DNA of 19,844 bases from positions 1 through 19,844 of the forward strand of contig CAYYNP010000189.1 in NCBI GenBank assembly GCA_964472545.1, in the 5' to 3' direction. The notes under the pieces were generated by a model. That model saw only the letters and a list, made by a program, of their open reading frames with translations. It made no database searches and had not been told where the DNA came from. The DNA comes from CAYYNP01 sp964472545 (GTDB lineage: Bacteria; Planctomycetota; Planctomycetia; Pirellulales; Thermoguttaceae). Position numbers and translations under genes: made by a program. Below, in pieces: positions 8,987 through 14,997 of the stretch; the first letter of the stretch is position 1; each line of letters opens with the position of its first letter.

Positions 8987-10743
8987 TCGTGCCGATGCGG
9001 AAGATCTACCTGGTTGCCCGGCAGACCGATCGCGATCATTTGCTCGAAGTCCTCCGCGAGTTGGGCATCGTCCATCTGGTGCCGGTCGATCCCAAGTTGG
9101 CCGTGCCCGACGAGAAGACCAGCCGGCGGGTCAACAGGATCAAGTCGGCCTTGCACGCGCTCTCTGGAGTGGAGCCTCGCGGCGAGGAGCCCGATATCGC
9201 TCCGGTCGAGGCGGCCCGCGAGGTGCTCGACATCCAGCGCCGGGCGGCCGAAGGGCGGAACCACCTGGTCACGCTGTACCACCAGTTGGAACGGATTGCC
9301 ATGTGGCACGACCTGCGTCTGAAGCACGTCGAGGAGCTACGGCAGGCGGGCATCGACGTGCGTTTCTACGTGGTGCCGTCCGACGTTTTCGATCAGATCC
9401 GGGCCGAGTGCGTTGCCGAGGTCGCCGACCTGCCCGGCCGCAAGTTGATGATGGCCGTGGCCGACCGGACCGGCGAGATCAGCGTGCCCGATTCGGCGGA
9501 GAGGATGCGGCTCCCGTCGCGCGACGCGGCGGCGATTCGGGCCGAGGCGAAGGAGGTCGACGAGGCCGTCCATCGTGACATCGAGCGGCTGCACCAACTG
9601 GCCCACCAAATCCCGGCTATGGAGTCCGAACTGCTCCGGCTTGACCAGCAGGTCGAAGAGACCGTCGCCGTGCGCGGGGCGGTGGCCGACGAGAAGTTGT
9701 TCGCCGTCCAAGGCTGGCTGCCCGAAGAGAACTGCTCCCAGCTCGACGCGCAGCTCACCGAGCAGGGCATTCCGGTCGTGCTCGAGAAGCTCGAACCGGC
9801 CGAGGAGGAACAGCCGCCGACGCTCGTCCGCCCGCCCGCTTGGACGCGGCCGATCGAGGGGCTGTTCAAGATCCTCGGCACCGTGCCCGGCTACCGCGAA
9901 TTCGACGTTTCCGCCCCGTTCCTGTTGGCTCTGCCGATTTTCACGGCGATCCTCATCAGCGACGCCGGCTACGGCGCGCTGCTGCTGCTGGGCCCGGCGC
10001 TGGCCTATCCGTGGGCCAGCCGCAGTTTTGGCGTCCGCTTCACGCAGTTGCTGATGGTCGTCGGCGCCGCGTCGGTGGTCTGGGGTGTGGCGACCAACGC
10101 GTTTTTTGGCTTCGCGCTGCTTCCGACGACGCTGGTCCCCATCGAACTCAGCGGTGCATCCCGGACCTTCATGATGCGGCTGAGCTTCACCATCGGGGCG
10201 ATCCACCTGAGCCTGGCGCAGCTCTGGCAGGGCGTGCGGTATTTCCCCGACCTCCGCTGGCTCAACCGCCTGGGGTGGGCGCTTTTCATTTGGGGAATGT
10301 ACGGCGTGGTTAACATGTTCGTACTGCAGAACCCCATGACCTGGCAGACGCCGTGGCCCTACCTGCTGATCGCCGGCGCCGTACTTGCCATCGGATTTGC
10401 CAGCCCGAGTGCGAACCTGGCGAAGATGCTCGGCATGGGCCTGGCCCAGTTCCCGCTCTCCATGCTCTCCGCGTTTTCCGACGTGATCAGCTACGTGCGG
10501 CTGATGGCCGTTGGGCTGGCCAGCAGCGTGCTCGCCGCCAGCTTCAACGACATGGCCTTCCAAGCCGGGGTTTTGCCAATCACCATCGCCGTGCTGATCC
10601 TAGGGCATAGCCTGAACGTCGGCCTGGCGATGATCGCCATGTTCGCGCACGGGGTGCGTCTGAACATGCTCGAATTCGGCAACAACCTCGGCATGGAATG
10701 GACCGGTTATCCCTACCGGCCGTTTGCCCACCGTAGCCAATGA
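8983..10743 (+). CDS. atpI: V/A-type ATPase subunit I (membrane a-type stator)
   Basis: This 586-residue protein has the two-part layout of subunit I. Residues 1 to about 300 form a soluble coiled-coil arm that contacts the stalks, starting MRKIYLVARQTDRDHLLEVLRELGIVHL. The rest forms seven or eight membrane segments carrying the ion half-channels. The essential arginine lies in SYVRLMAVGLASS at R506. The length is a little below that of many family members (about 600-660). The start is ATG 8983 behind AAGGAGGA, overlapping the D stop as ATGA, which indicates translational coupling. The frame is open far upstream within the D gene but that is a shadow. The K gene follows after 53 bases. Confidence 0.95.
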   Translation: MIVPMRKIYLVARQTDRDHLLEVLRELGIVHLVPVDPKLAVPDEKTSRRVNRIKSALHALSGVEPRGEEPDIAPVEAAREVLDIQRRAAEGRNHLVTLYHQLERIAMWHDLRLKHVEELRQAGIDVRFYVVPSDVFDQIRAECVAEVADLPGRKLMMAVADRTGEISVPDSAERMRLPSRDAAAIRAEAKEVDEAVHRDIERLHQLAHQIPAMESELLRLDQQVEETVAVRGAVADEKLFAVQGWLPEENCSQLDAQLTEQGIPVVLEKLEPAEEEQPPTLVRPPAWTRPIEGLFKILGTVPGYREFDVSAPFLLALPIFTAILISDAGYGALLLLGPALAYPWASRSFGVRFTQLLMVVGAASVVWGVATNAFFGFALLPTTLVPIELSGASRTFMMRLSFTIGAIHLSLAQLWQGVRYFPDLRWLNRLGWALFIWGMYGVVNMFVLQNPMTWQTPWPYLLIAGAVLAIGFASPSANLAKMLGMGLAQFPLSMLSAFSDVISYVRLMAVGLASSVLAASFNDMAFQAGVLPITIAVLILGHSLNVGLAMIAMFAHGVRLNMLEFGNNLGMEWTGYPYRPFAHRSQ

Positions 10744-10796
10744 TTTGAACCCCCCAATACACTATTCGTCCAACGCATTGTCCAGGAGTAGAACCC

Positions 10797-11327
10797 GTGA
10801 TAGAAGACGTAGCCTCTCTCTCAGTCGCAAATGTTGTCCCGATGCTGCTGGCCGCCACCGACACGTTCTGGCGGTTCCTGGGCGAGTCGAGCACGGTGCT
10901 GAGCCTCGGCCTGGCCGGCCTGGGCAGCGCGATCGGCATCGGCATTGCCGGCCAGGCTGCCGCCGGGGCCTGGGCCAAGGAAGCCCGCGCAGGCCGCAAC
11001 CTCAGCTTCACCTACATCATCCTCGTTGGAATGCCCATCAGCCAAACGCTGTACGCCATGATCGTGATGGTCAACATGCGCGACGTCTTCGCCAACGTCG
11101 ACGTTGCCATTGCCGACGCCGGACTGCTCTTTGGCATCGGCCTGGCCAACGGCATGGCCCAAATGCTCTCGGCCTGGATGCAGTCCTTGGTCGGAGCAGC
11201 CGGCATCCGCGCGCTCAGTGAGGGGGAAGGCAAAGGCTTTGCCTTCATCATCATCACCATGGGTATCGTCGAGACGGTCGGTATCTTCGCGATGGTGTTC
11301 CTGCTGGGCATGATTCCTTCGGTATAA
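10797..11327 (+). CDS. atpK: V/A-type ATPase subunit K (c-ring, double hairpin)
   Basis: This 176-residue proteolipid has four membrane helices, that is two fused hairpins, the size of the Enterococcus NtpK type and larger than single-hairpin c subunits. The ion-binding glutamate is E159 in GIVETVGIF; hairpin 1 lacks the matching carboxylate. P80, S82, Q83 and Y86 (PISQTLYA) and Q122 (GMAQM) line up with the Na+ site of E. hirae NtpK (T64, Q65, Q110, E139), with S for T and M79 for L61. This suggests Na+ coupling. The N-terminal 20 or so residues before the first glycine-rich helix may be a short extension. The start is GTG 10797 behind AGGAG (10783-10787). It is the last gene of the operon. 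Confidence 0.93.
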   Translation: MIEDVASLSVANVVPMLLAATDTFWRFLGESSTVLSLGLAGLGSAIGIGIAGQAAAGAWAKEARAGRNLSFTYIILVGMPISQTLYAMIVMVNMRDVFANVDVAIADAGLLFGIGLANGMAQMLSAWMQSLVGAAGIRALSEGEGKGFAFIIITMGIVETVGIFAMVFLLGMIPSV

Positions 11328-11471
11328 GTTCTCTTGAAGCGTGCAAGAGGTGTTTGCCAATCGAGATCGCTCCGCTCATCGGTATCCGATGCGAAGCGTG
11401 AACGGCTTGCAGAGAACGTCAGCATGGGGAAGGCAGCAGCCGCGTTGTCAGAATTCGTGAGACGGCGGTAG
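11328..11471 (+). pseudogene. Possible C-terminal gene fragment after the K subunit
   Basis: The K reading frame stays open for 47 codons after its TAA and ends at TAG 11469-11471. The end, SDAKRERLAENVSMGKAAAALSEFVRRR, looks like a real soluble alpha-helical C-terminus, unlike chance translation. No ATG start with SD is present; TTG 11334 is the only early candidate. It may be the tail of a gene cut off when the accessory segment arrived. I cannot name the family. Confidence 0.25.
11331..11349 (+). terminator. Weak hairpin after the ATPase operon
   Basis: CTCTTG (11331-11336) and CAAGAG (11344-11349) form a perfect 6-bp stem with a 7-base loop, starting four bases after the K stop codon. 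Only GTGTTT follows in place of a T run, so this would be a poor intrinsic terminator. Position is the main support. Confidence 0.3.
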
Positions 11472-11502
11472 CTCGACACAGAAATCGGCCTTTTCTGACG
11501 AA

Positions 11503-11575
11503 ATACTATCGGTTCTGCTGTTGGCTCTCCTTCGAAAGCTCATATACTATCGGTAACATACAGTAGTGATAGTAT
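11503..11575. repeat. Direct and inverted repeats before the recombinase gene
   Basis: ATACTATCGGT occurs at 11503-11513 and 11544-11554, 41 bases apart, close to four helical turns. The inverted half GATAGTAT (11568-11575) pairs with ATACTATC (11544-11551) as a perfect 8-bp inverted repeat around a 16-base spacer. The second copy overlaps the candidate -10 of the recombinase promoter. This spacing suits a repressor operator, or arm/core sites of the recombinase itself. Confidence 0.55.
11521..11548 (+). promoter_or_regulatory. Candidate promoter of the recombinase gene
   Basis: TTGGCT (11521-11526) and TATACT (11543-11548) are separated by 16 bases and match the sigma-70 consensus at four and five of six positions. 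The 5' leader would be about 40 bases, with AAAGGAGG (11582-11589) seven bases before the ATG. The -10 overlaps the repeat ATACTATCGGT, so binding there would block transcription. Confidence 0.42.
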
Positions 11576-11596
11576 TCTTGCAAAGGAGGCCTCGCC

Positions 11597-12244
11597 ATGG
11601 CCAAGCCCAAAACCGGCACCTGGAACCGGGGCAGAACAAGCCCATTTCGCGGCGAGAAGCTTCCCCCGGAGCCGCTGACCGCCGAGGAGGTCGAACGACT
11701 GATCCGGGCCTGCTCCAATCACGCCCCGACCGGCGTACGGAACCGGGCCTTGATTGTCGTGCTGTGGCGGGGCGGCCTCAGAATCGGGGAGGCACTGGCG
11801 CTGAAGCCCAAGGACCTCGATCCCAAAGCCGGCACCATCCGGATCCTGCACGGCAAGGGCGACAAGTCCAGGATCATCGGCCTCGACGCCGGGGCCTGGG
11901 CCGTCCTGCTGCGATGGCTGGACCGGCGGGCGGCCCTAAAGATCAACGGCCGGCGGAGGGTCTTCTGCACGTTACAGGGAAAGCCCGTGCAGCCCCAGTA
12001 CGTCCGAGAACTTCTGCGTCGACTTACCGGGAAGGCCGGCGTGGAGAAACGCGTGCACGCTCATGGCCTCAGGCACACGCACGCCTCCGAACTTCGGTCC
12101 GAGGGCCACGATATCGGCATCATCTCGAAGCAGCTGGGGCACGCCTCCGTGGCCACCACTAGCCGCTACCTCGACCACATCAATCCGCAGGCGGTGGTGG
12201 ACGCTATTCAGGGCCGGGAGTGGAGTCTGGACAAAAAGGGGTGA
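11597..12244 (+). CDS. Minimal tyrosine recombinase (catalytic domain only)
   Basis: This 215-residue protein is a phage-integrase/Xer-type tyrosine recombinase, which cuts and rejoins DNA at specific sites through a covalent phosphotyrosine. All catalytic residues are present: R62 in GLRIGEAL, a lysine in HGKGDKSR (K87 or K90), H156 and R159 in HGLRH, H182 in LGHAS, and Y191 in TSRYLDHI. Family members are usually 290-400 residues with an N-terminal SAM-like core-binding domain. Here only about 25 basic residues precede the catalytic domain (LTAEEVERLI). The start at ATG 11597 has a perfect SD (AAAGGAGG) and its own promoter, so the short form looks natural. It may act with a partner or be a domesticated integrase. 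The zinc-ribbon gene downstream is convergent. Confidence 0.92.
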   Translation: MAKPKTGTWNRGRTSPFRGEKLPPEPLTAEEVERLIRACSNHAPTGVRNRALIVVLWRGGLRIGEALALKPKDLDPKAGTIRILHGKGDKSRIIGLDAGAWAVLLRWLDRRAALKINGRRRVFCTLQGKPVQPQYVRELLRRLTGKAGVEKRVHAHGLRHTHASELRSEGHDIGIISKQLGHASVATTSRYLDHINPQAVVDAIQGREWSLDKKG

Positions 12245-12353
12245 CGGTTGAGAATTGTCAGTGTCCGACTCGGAACCTGGAATGCCCCTACGCGACACCT
12301 ACGCAGTTGTATCTGGCGGCTGTGGGGACATAGCGGCCTGAGGGAAGCCGCGA

Positions 12354-12923
12354 TCAACTCCTCATCGTTCGTGCCGGTCGCGAGCCACCCGCCAACCCCC
12401 GGTCAAGCTTGGCGTTCTTCCGATCCAACCGGGCCATCCACCTCTCGTGCCCGCCGTCGTCGAGCAGTCGTTCAAGCTGGTGGGACTGCTGGCAGGACCG
12501 GTATGTCAAGTCGTGGCAGATTTGACATCCGAAATACCGGTCGCCCGGCGGGAGGTGGAGCCTGCCGACACGCCGCTCGCACGCGACGCCGTCCACGATC
12601 AGCGGGCACGTGAACCACCACCGCACTCCGCCGAGGTGTGGCTGGGTGGTTTGTAGCCGGATCGGGATGACGATGTCCTCGGGATCGCCCTCTTCTGAAT
12701 CCTGCCAAACGTAGGAAACCTGAAGGACCCGATCACCAGCGGGGCCGAGCACGGTCTGGAGCGCCACGGACATCACGTCGCCATTTCCCCAATTCACGCT
12801 TCCCCAGGTACCGAACCGCAACGCCCTTTCTCTGGCCAGTTGTTTCACGTCGATCGAAATGCACTCCTCGACCGTGGTCTTCACGTTCCACCGGTCCCAT
12901 TCTCCGCTTCCCGGTCCGCCCAT
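12354..12923 (-). CDS. Zinc-ribbon protein of an uncharacterised family (MGGxGSGxW start)
   Basis: The 189-residue protein starts MGGPGSGEWDRW and belongs to a family I recognise only as hypothetical proteins scattered in mobile or accessory regions of many bacteria. A beta-rich middle (to about residue 100) leads to a zinc ribbon: C106 in WWFTCP, C115 in ACERR, then C133 and C136 in CQICHDLTYRS. A charged helix (ERWMARLDRKNAKLDRGL) ends it. The ribbon suggests nucleic-acid or protein binding, but no activity is known. The start is ATG 12923 behind GAGGTGA. It is convergent with the recombinase gene, 109 bases between their stops. A broken relative's tail lies at 75-188. Confidence 0.8.
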   Translation of the reverse strand: MGGPGSGEWDRWNVKTTVEECISIDVKQLARERALRFGTWGSVNWGNGDVMSVALQTVLGPAGDRVLQVSYVWQDSEEGDPEDIVIPIRLQTTQPHLGGVRWWFTCPLIVDGVACERRVGRLHLPPGDRYFGCQICHDLTYRSCQQSHQLERLLDDGGHERWMARLDRKNAKLDRGLAGGSRPARTMRS

Positions 12924-13070
12924 GTTTGGGTCACCTCGATTTTGCCTAGATCATCTGGAAATCATCAAGTGCTTCCGATCGCGGTCACGGTCAAGGGACA
13001 GGGCCTCCGGCACTCTCATGGGAAAACACTCCTCATGTCTATCAGTGGTCGGAACCTTCCTTCACTGTAC

Positions 13071-13118
13071 GGTCATACTGGTGATCCTACACTTTCGTGA
13101 CTTGGTCATATTGGTGAT
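13071..13118 (+). repeat. Pair of 15-base direct repeats
   Basis: GGTCATACTGGTGAT (13071-13085) and GGTCATATTGGTGAT (13104-13118) differ at one base and start 33 bases apart, about three helical turns. They lie just left of the CCTAAG repeat cluster. They could be protein-binding sites on the same face of the DNA. Confidence 0.6.
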
Positions 13119-13123
13119 GTGAC

Positions 13124-13270
13124 CCTAAGGGGTCGGAAAAGAATGACCAGTGAATGGACTATTTCACGGGTTTTATCCTAAGGGGTCGTTAAATGGGGTC
13201 TCAGGGGAATAAGTAACCTCTTAGTGTCTATCCGGTGACTTCTTAGGCCTGTCTTTTCCGACCTCTTAGG
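13124..13270. repeat. Five-copy CCTAAGRRGTC cluster with 19-base terminal inverted repeats
   Basis: The left arm CCTAAGGGGTCGGAAAAGA (13124-13142) and the reverse complement of 13252-13270 agree at 18 of 19 bases. Inside lie another direct copy (CCTAAGGGGTCG, 13177-13188) and two more inverted copies (13215-13224 and 13238-13248). The 147-base block has the size and arms of a miniature inverted-repeat element, but no target-site duplication is obvious. The alternative is an array of binding sites. Confidence 0.55.
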
Positions 13271-13297
13271 AAGCACATCCACAGATCGGCCGCAGCG

Positions 13298-13552
13298 ATG
13301 ACCGCTGCGCTGGCTGCGGAAATGGATGAACCTATGCCCGGCCTCCTGATCTTCGTTCTGATCTTCGCAAGCGTCGGCTTTCTCTTCTCCGCAAGGGAAT
13401 TCGCTGAAGTGAATGTGCTCAAGCCTGCTTTCAGTGCGTTTCCCATGCCAGTGCCCATCCTGATTGCGATAGCGTTTGAATCCGTCGCCGACTACGGATG
13501 GCCTGTGATTACGCTACTCGGCGTGGGCTCGGCTTTCGCACCGGATGAGTAA
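13298..13552 (+). CDS. Possible small membrane protein (84 aa)
   Basis: I do not recognise this frame. It has two hydrophobic stretches (MPGLLIFVLIFASVGFLF and PVPILIAIAFE...PVITLLGVG) and would be a small inner-membrane protein with two helices. ATG 13298 has no clear SD; ATG 13322, in frame, is an alternative giving 76 residues. An antisense frame covers part of it. Hydrophobic pattern and lack of a better gene here are the only support. Confidence 0.3.
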   Translation: MTAALAAEMDEPMPGLLIFVLIFASVGFLFSAREFAEVNVLKPAFSAFPMPVPILIAIAFESVADYGWPVITLLGVGSAFAPDE

Positions 13553-13571
13553 CGTCTACGCGGGTGGCCCC

Positions 13572-13625
13572 GACACTTTTCCGCATCACGTGTTGGCACC
13601 TCTGCCGCTATGTCGGGAAAGTGTC
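13572..13625. repeat. Inverted repeat in a gene-free gap
   Basis: GACACTTTTCCG (13572-13583) and CGGGAAAGTGTC (13614-13625) are inverted copies with one mismatch around a 30-base loop. They lie between the small membrane frame and the end of the sugar isomerase gene. A terminator hairpin or remnant of a repeat element are both possible. The rest of 13553-13814 shows nothing convincing. Confidence 0.4.
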
Positions 13626-13814
13626 TGGGTTGCGCAGCAACGAGAGGTTCCGTGATCCATCGCCGCGCCTCTTGTGGCGTTGCCACCTGGACGGGTTTTG
13701 CGAACGAATCGCCAAGATCGTAGCGTCCTCTCCGTAAGACCGTCCAGGCCACCCTTTCTGTCCGGGGTACGCGGCAAGACCGGGCCGTGACCATCGGCCG
13801 TGCGCGAGAATCGT

Positions 13815-14744
13815 CTACGTGGGCAGTTTGGCCTCGACGCCGCGCATGTACGCGAGACTCTCCCGCGCGATGCGTTGTGGGCCGGGCGAGTAGTCGAAGA
13901 CTTCGACAGAGACCCAGCCGTCGAACTTCACGTCGCGCAACGCCCGGAAGATGGGCACGAAATCGAGGTCGCCCATGCCGGGGCCGCGCGAGTTCGGATC
14001 GTTGGCGTGGAAGTGCACCAACTGCAAGCCGTGCCGGCGGATCAACTCGGGGATGGGGGTCGGCTCGCCGGTCATGGCGTTGCAGTCGAGCAGCAGCTTG
14101 CAGTGCGGCGAGTCGACCATCTCGGCCAATTCGACGGCCTCCGCCGCGGTCCGCAGGAAGTTCGTCGCCTTCGGCGAGAGCGGCTCCAAGGCCAACACCA
14201 CGCCGGTCTTCTCAAGCACGGGCACGGCCGCCTTGAGCACCTCGGCGGCGTATTGCATGCCCTGGTCGCGGTCGATCCCCTTGGCGAGGTTGCGTTGCTT
14301 GGGCGAACCGAAGACCATGATCGAGCCGCCGAGATCGCAGCAGAGTCTGGCCAATTCGCCAAGGTAGACGGCCGTCCGACGACGCGTGTCCTTGTCCGGG
14401 CTGGTCAGGTGGAGGCCTTCGGTCTTGGCCAACAGCCAGTGCAGGGCGACAATCTCGATGCCGGCCTCGTCGGCCTGCTTGCGGAGTTGCGTGCGTCGCT
14501 GCGGCGGGATCTTGGTGACGTCGGTGTGGATCGTAAACGGCGCGATCTCCACGCCCGCGTAGCCGCACTCGGCCAGGAACCGGAAGATCTTCCCCTGCGG
14601 CCAGCCTTCGAAGGCCTCGTTGCACATGGCGTATTTCATGCCCGGCGGCTTCTCCGCAGCGGATGCCCGGCTGGCAGCGTGCGATCCGACCAGCGCCGCG
14701 GCCGCGGCATGCTTGAGGAAGTTGCGGCGCGAATGACGGGCCAT
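13815..14744 (-). CDS. Tat-exported sugar phosphate isomerase/epimerase-like TIM-barrel protein
   Basis: The 309-residue protein belongs to the xylose-isomerase-like (AP endonuclease 2) TIM-barrel superfamily, whose members isomerise or epimerise sugars or inositols using a divalent metal. The expected ligands are E187 (LALEPLS), D220 (KLLLDCNAM), H246 (LVHFHANDPN) and E281 (VSVEVFDYS). The N-terminus has a twin-arginine signal, SRRNFLK (residues 5-11), then an alanine-rich stretch ending ASRASA, so it is probably exported folded. Such Tat-signal members are very common in planctomycetes. The start is ATG 14744 behind AAGGAG. The MFS transporter gene lies upstream on the same strand, 253 bases away across a palindromic repeat. 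Substrate unknown. Confidence 0.9.
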   Translation of the reverse strand: MARHSRRNFLKHAAAAALVGSHAASRASAAEKPPGMKYAMCNEAFEGWPQGKIFRFLAECGYAGVEIAPFTIHTDVTKIPPQRRTQLRKQADEAGIEIVALHWLLAKTEGLHLTSPDKDTRRRTAVYLGELARLCCDLGGSIMVFGSPKQRNLAKGIDRDQGMQYAAEVLKAAVPVLEKTGVVLALEPLSPKATNFLRTAAEAVELAEMVDSPHCKLLLDCNAMTGEPTPIPELIRRHGLQLVHFHANDPNSRGPGMGDLDFVPIFRALRDVKFDGWVSVEVFDYSPGPQRIARESLAYMRGVEAKLPT

Positions 14745-14806
14745 GGAGATCTCCTTGCAGGCTTCCTGATGTGTCAGGCCGTACAACGGTTGGAGTATAT
14801 CACATC

Positions 14807-14962
14807 GACCCCGAAGGGGTCCAAACAACATAGCCCGGGAGGCGCGCAGCGCACCCCAGGGATGGGAGGCCCTTGCAAGGAAGCGAACGCCGAAGCCGTA
14901 TCCCCGGGGTGCGCCGCAACGCGGCGACCCCGGGCTGGGATTTGTAACGCCTTCGGCGTATG
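14807..14962. repeat. Cluster of REP-like palindromes between isomerase and MFS genes
   Basis: GACCCC-GAA-GGGGTC (14807-14821) is a perfect hairpin. AGCCCGGG (14832-14839) and CCCGGGCT (14929-14936) form an outer inverted pair. A GC-rich hairpin at 14904-14933 has arms CCGGGG..CGCCGC and GCGGCG.CCCCGG around AAC. CGCCTTCGGCG follows near 14951. GGTGCGC...GCGCACC-like units are a style of dispersed intergenic repeat I associate with planctomycete genomes. They may also end or stabilise the MFS transcript. Confidence 0.6.
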
Positions 14963-14997
14963 GCATACTCGCCAACCGCCATTCTCTTCGCCGGCGA

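Larger units (their letters stand above)
12924..13297. other. AT-richer repeat-bearing interval
   Basis: About 370 bases without a convincing gene, visibly less GC-rich than the flanks. The interval carries the promoter side of the zinc-ribbon gene, a pair of 15-base direct repeats and the five-copy CCTAAG-type repeat cluster, listed separately. An 86-codon and an 87-codon frame overlap here but start inside the zinc-ribbon gene and look like shadows. Confidence 0.5.

Noticed and set aside
13071..13270. CRISPR array
   Set aside because: Repeats are short, irregularly spaced and in both orientations, and there are no cas genes.
13492..13794. 100-codon minus-strand open frame
   Set aside because: It contains the inverted repeat at 13572-13625, overlaps the small membrane frame and has no recognisable domain or SD.
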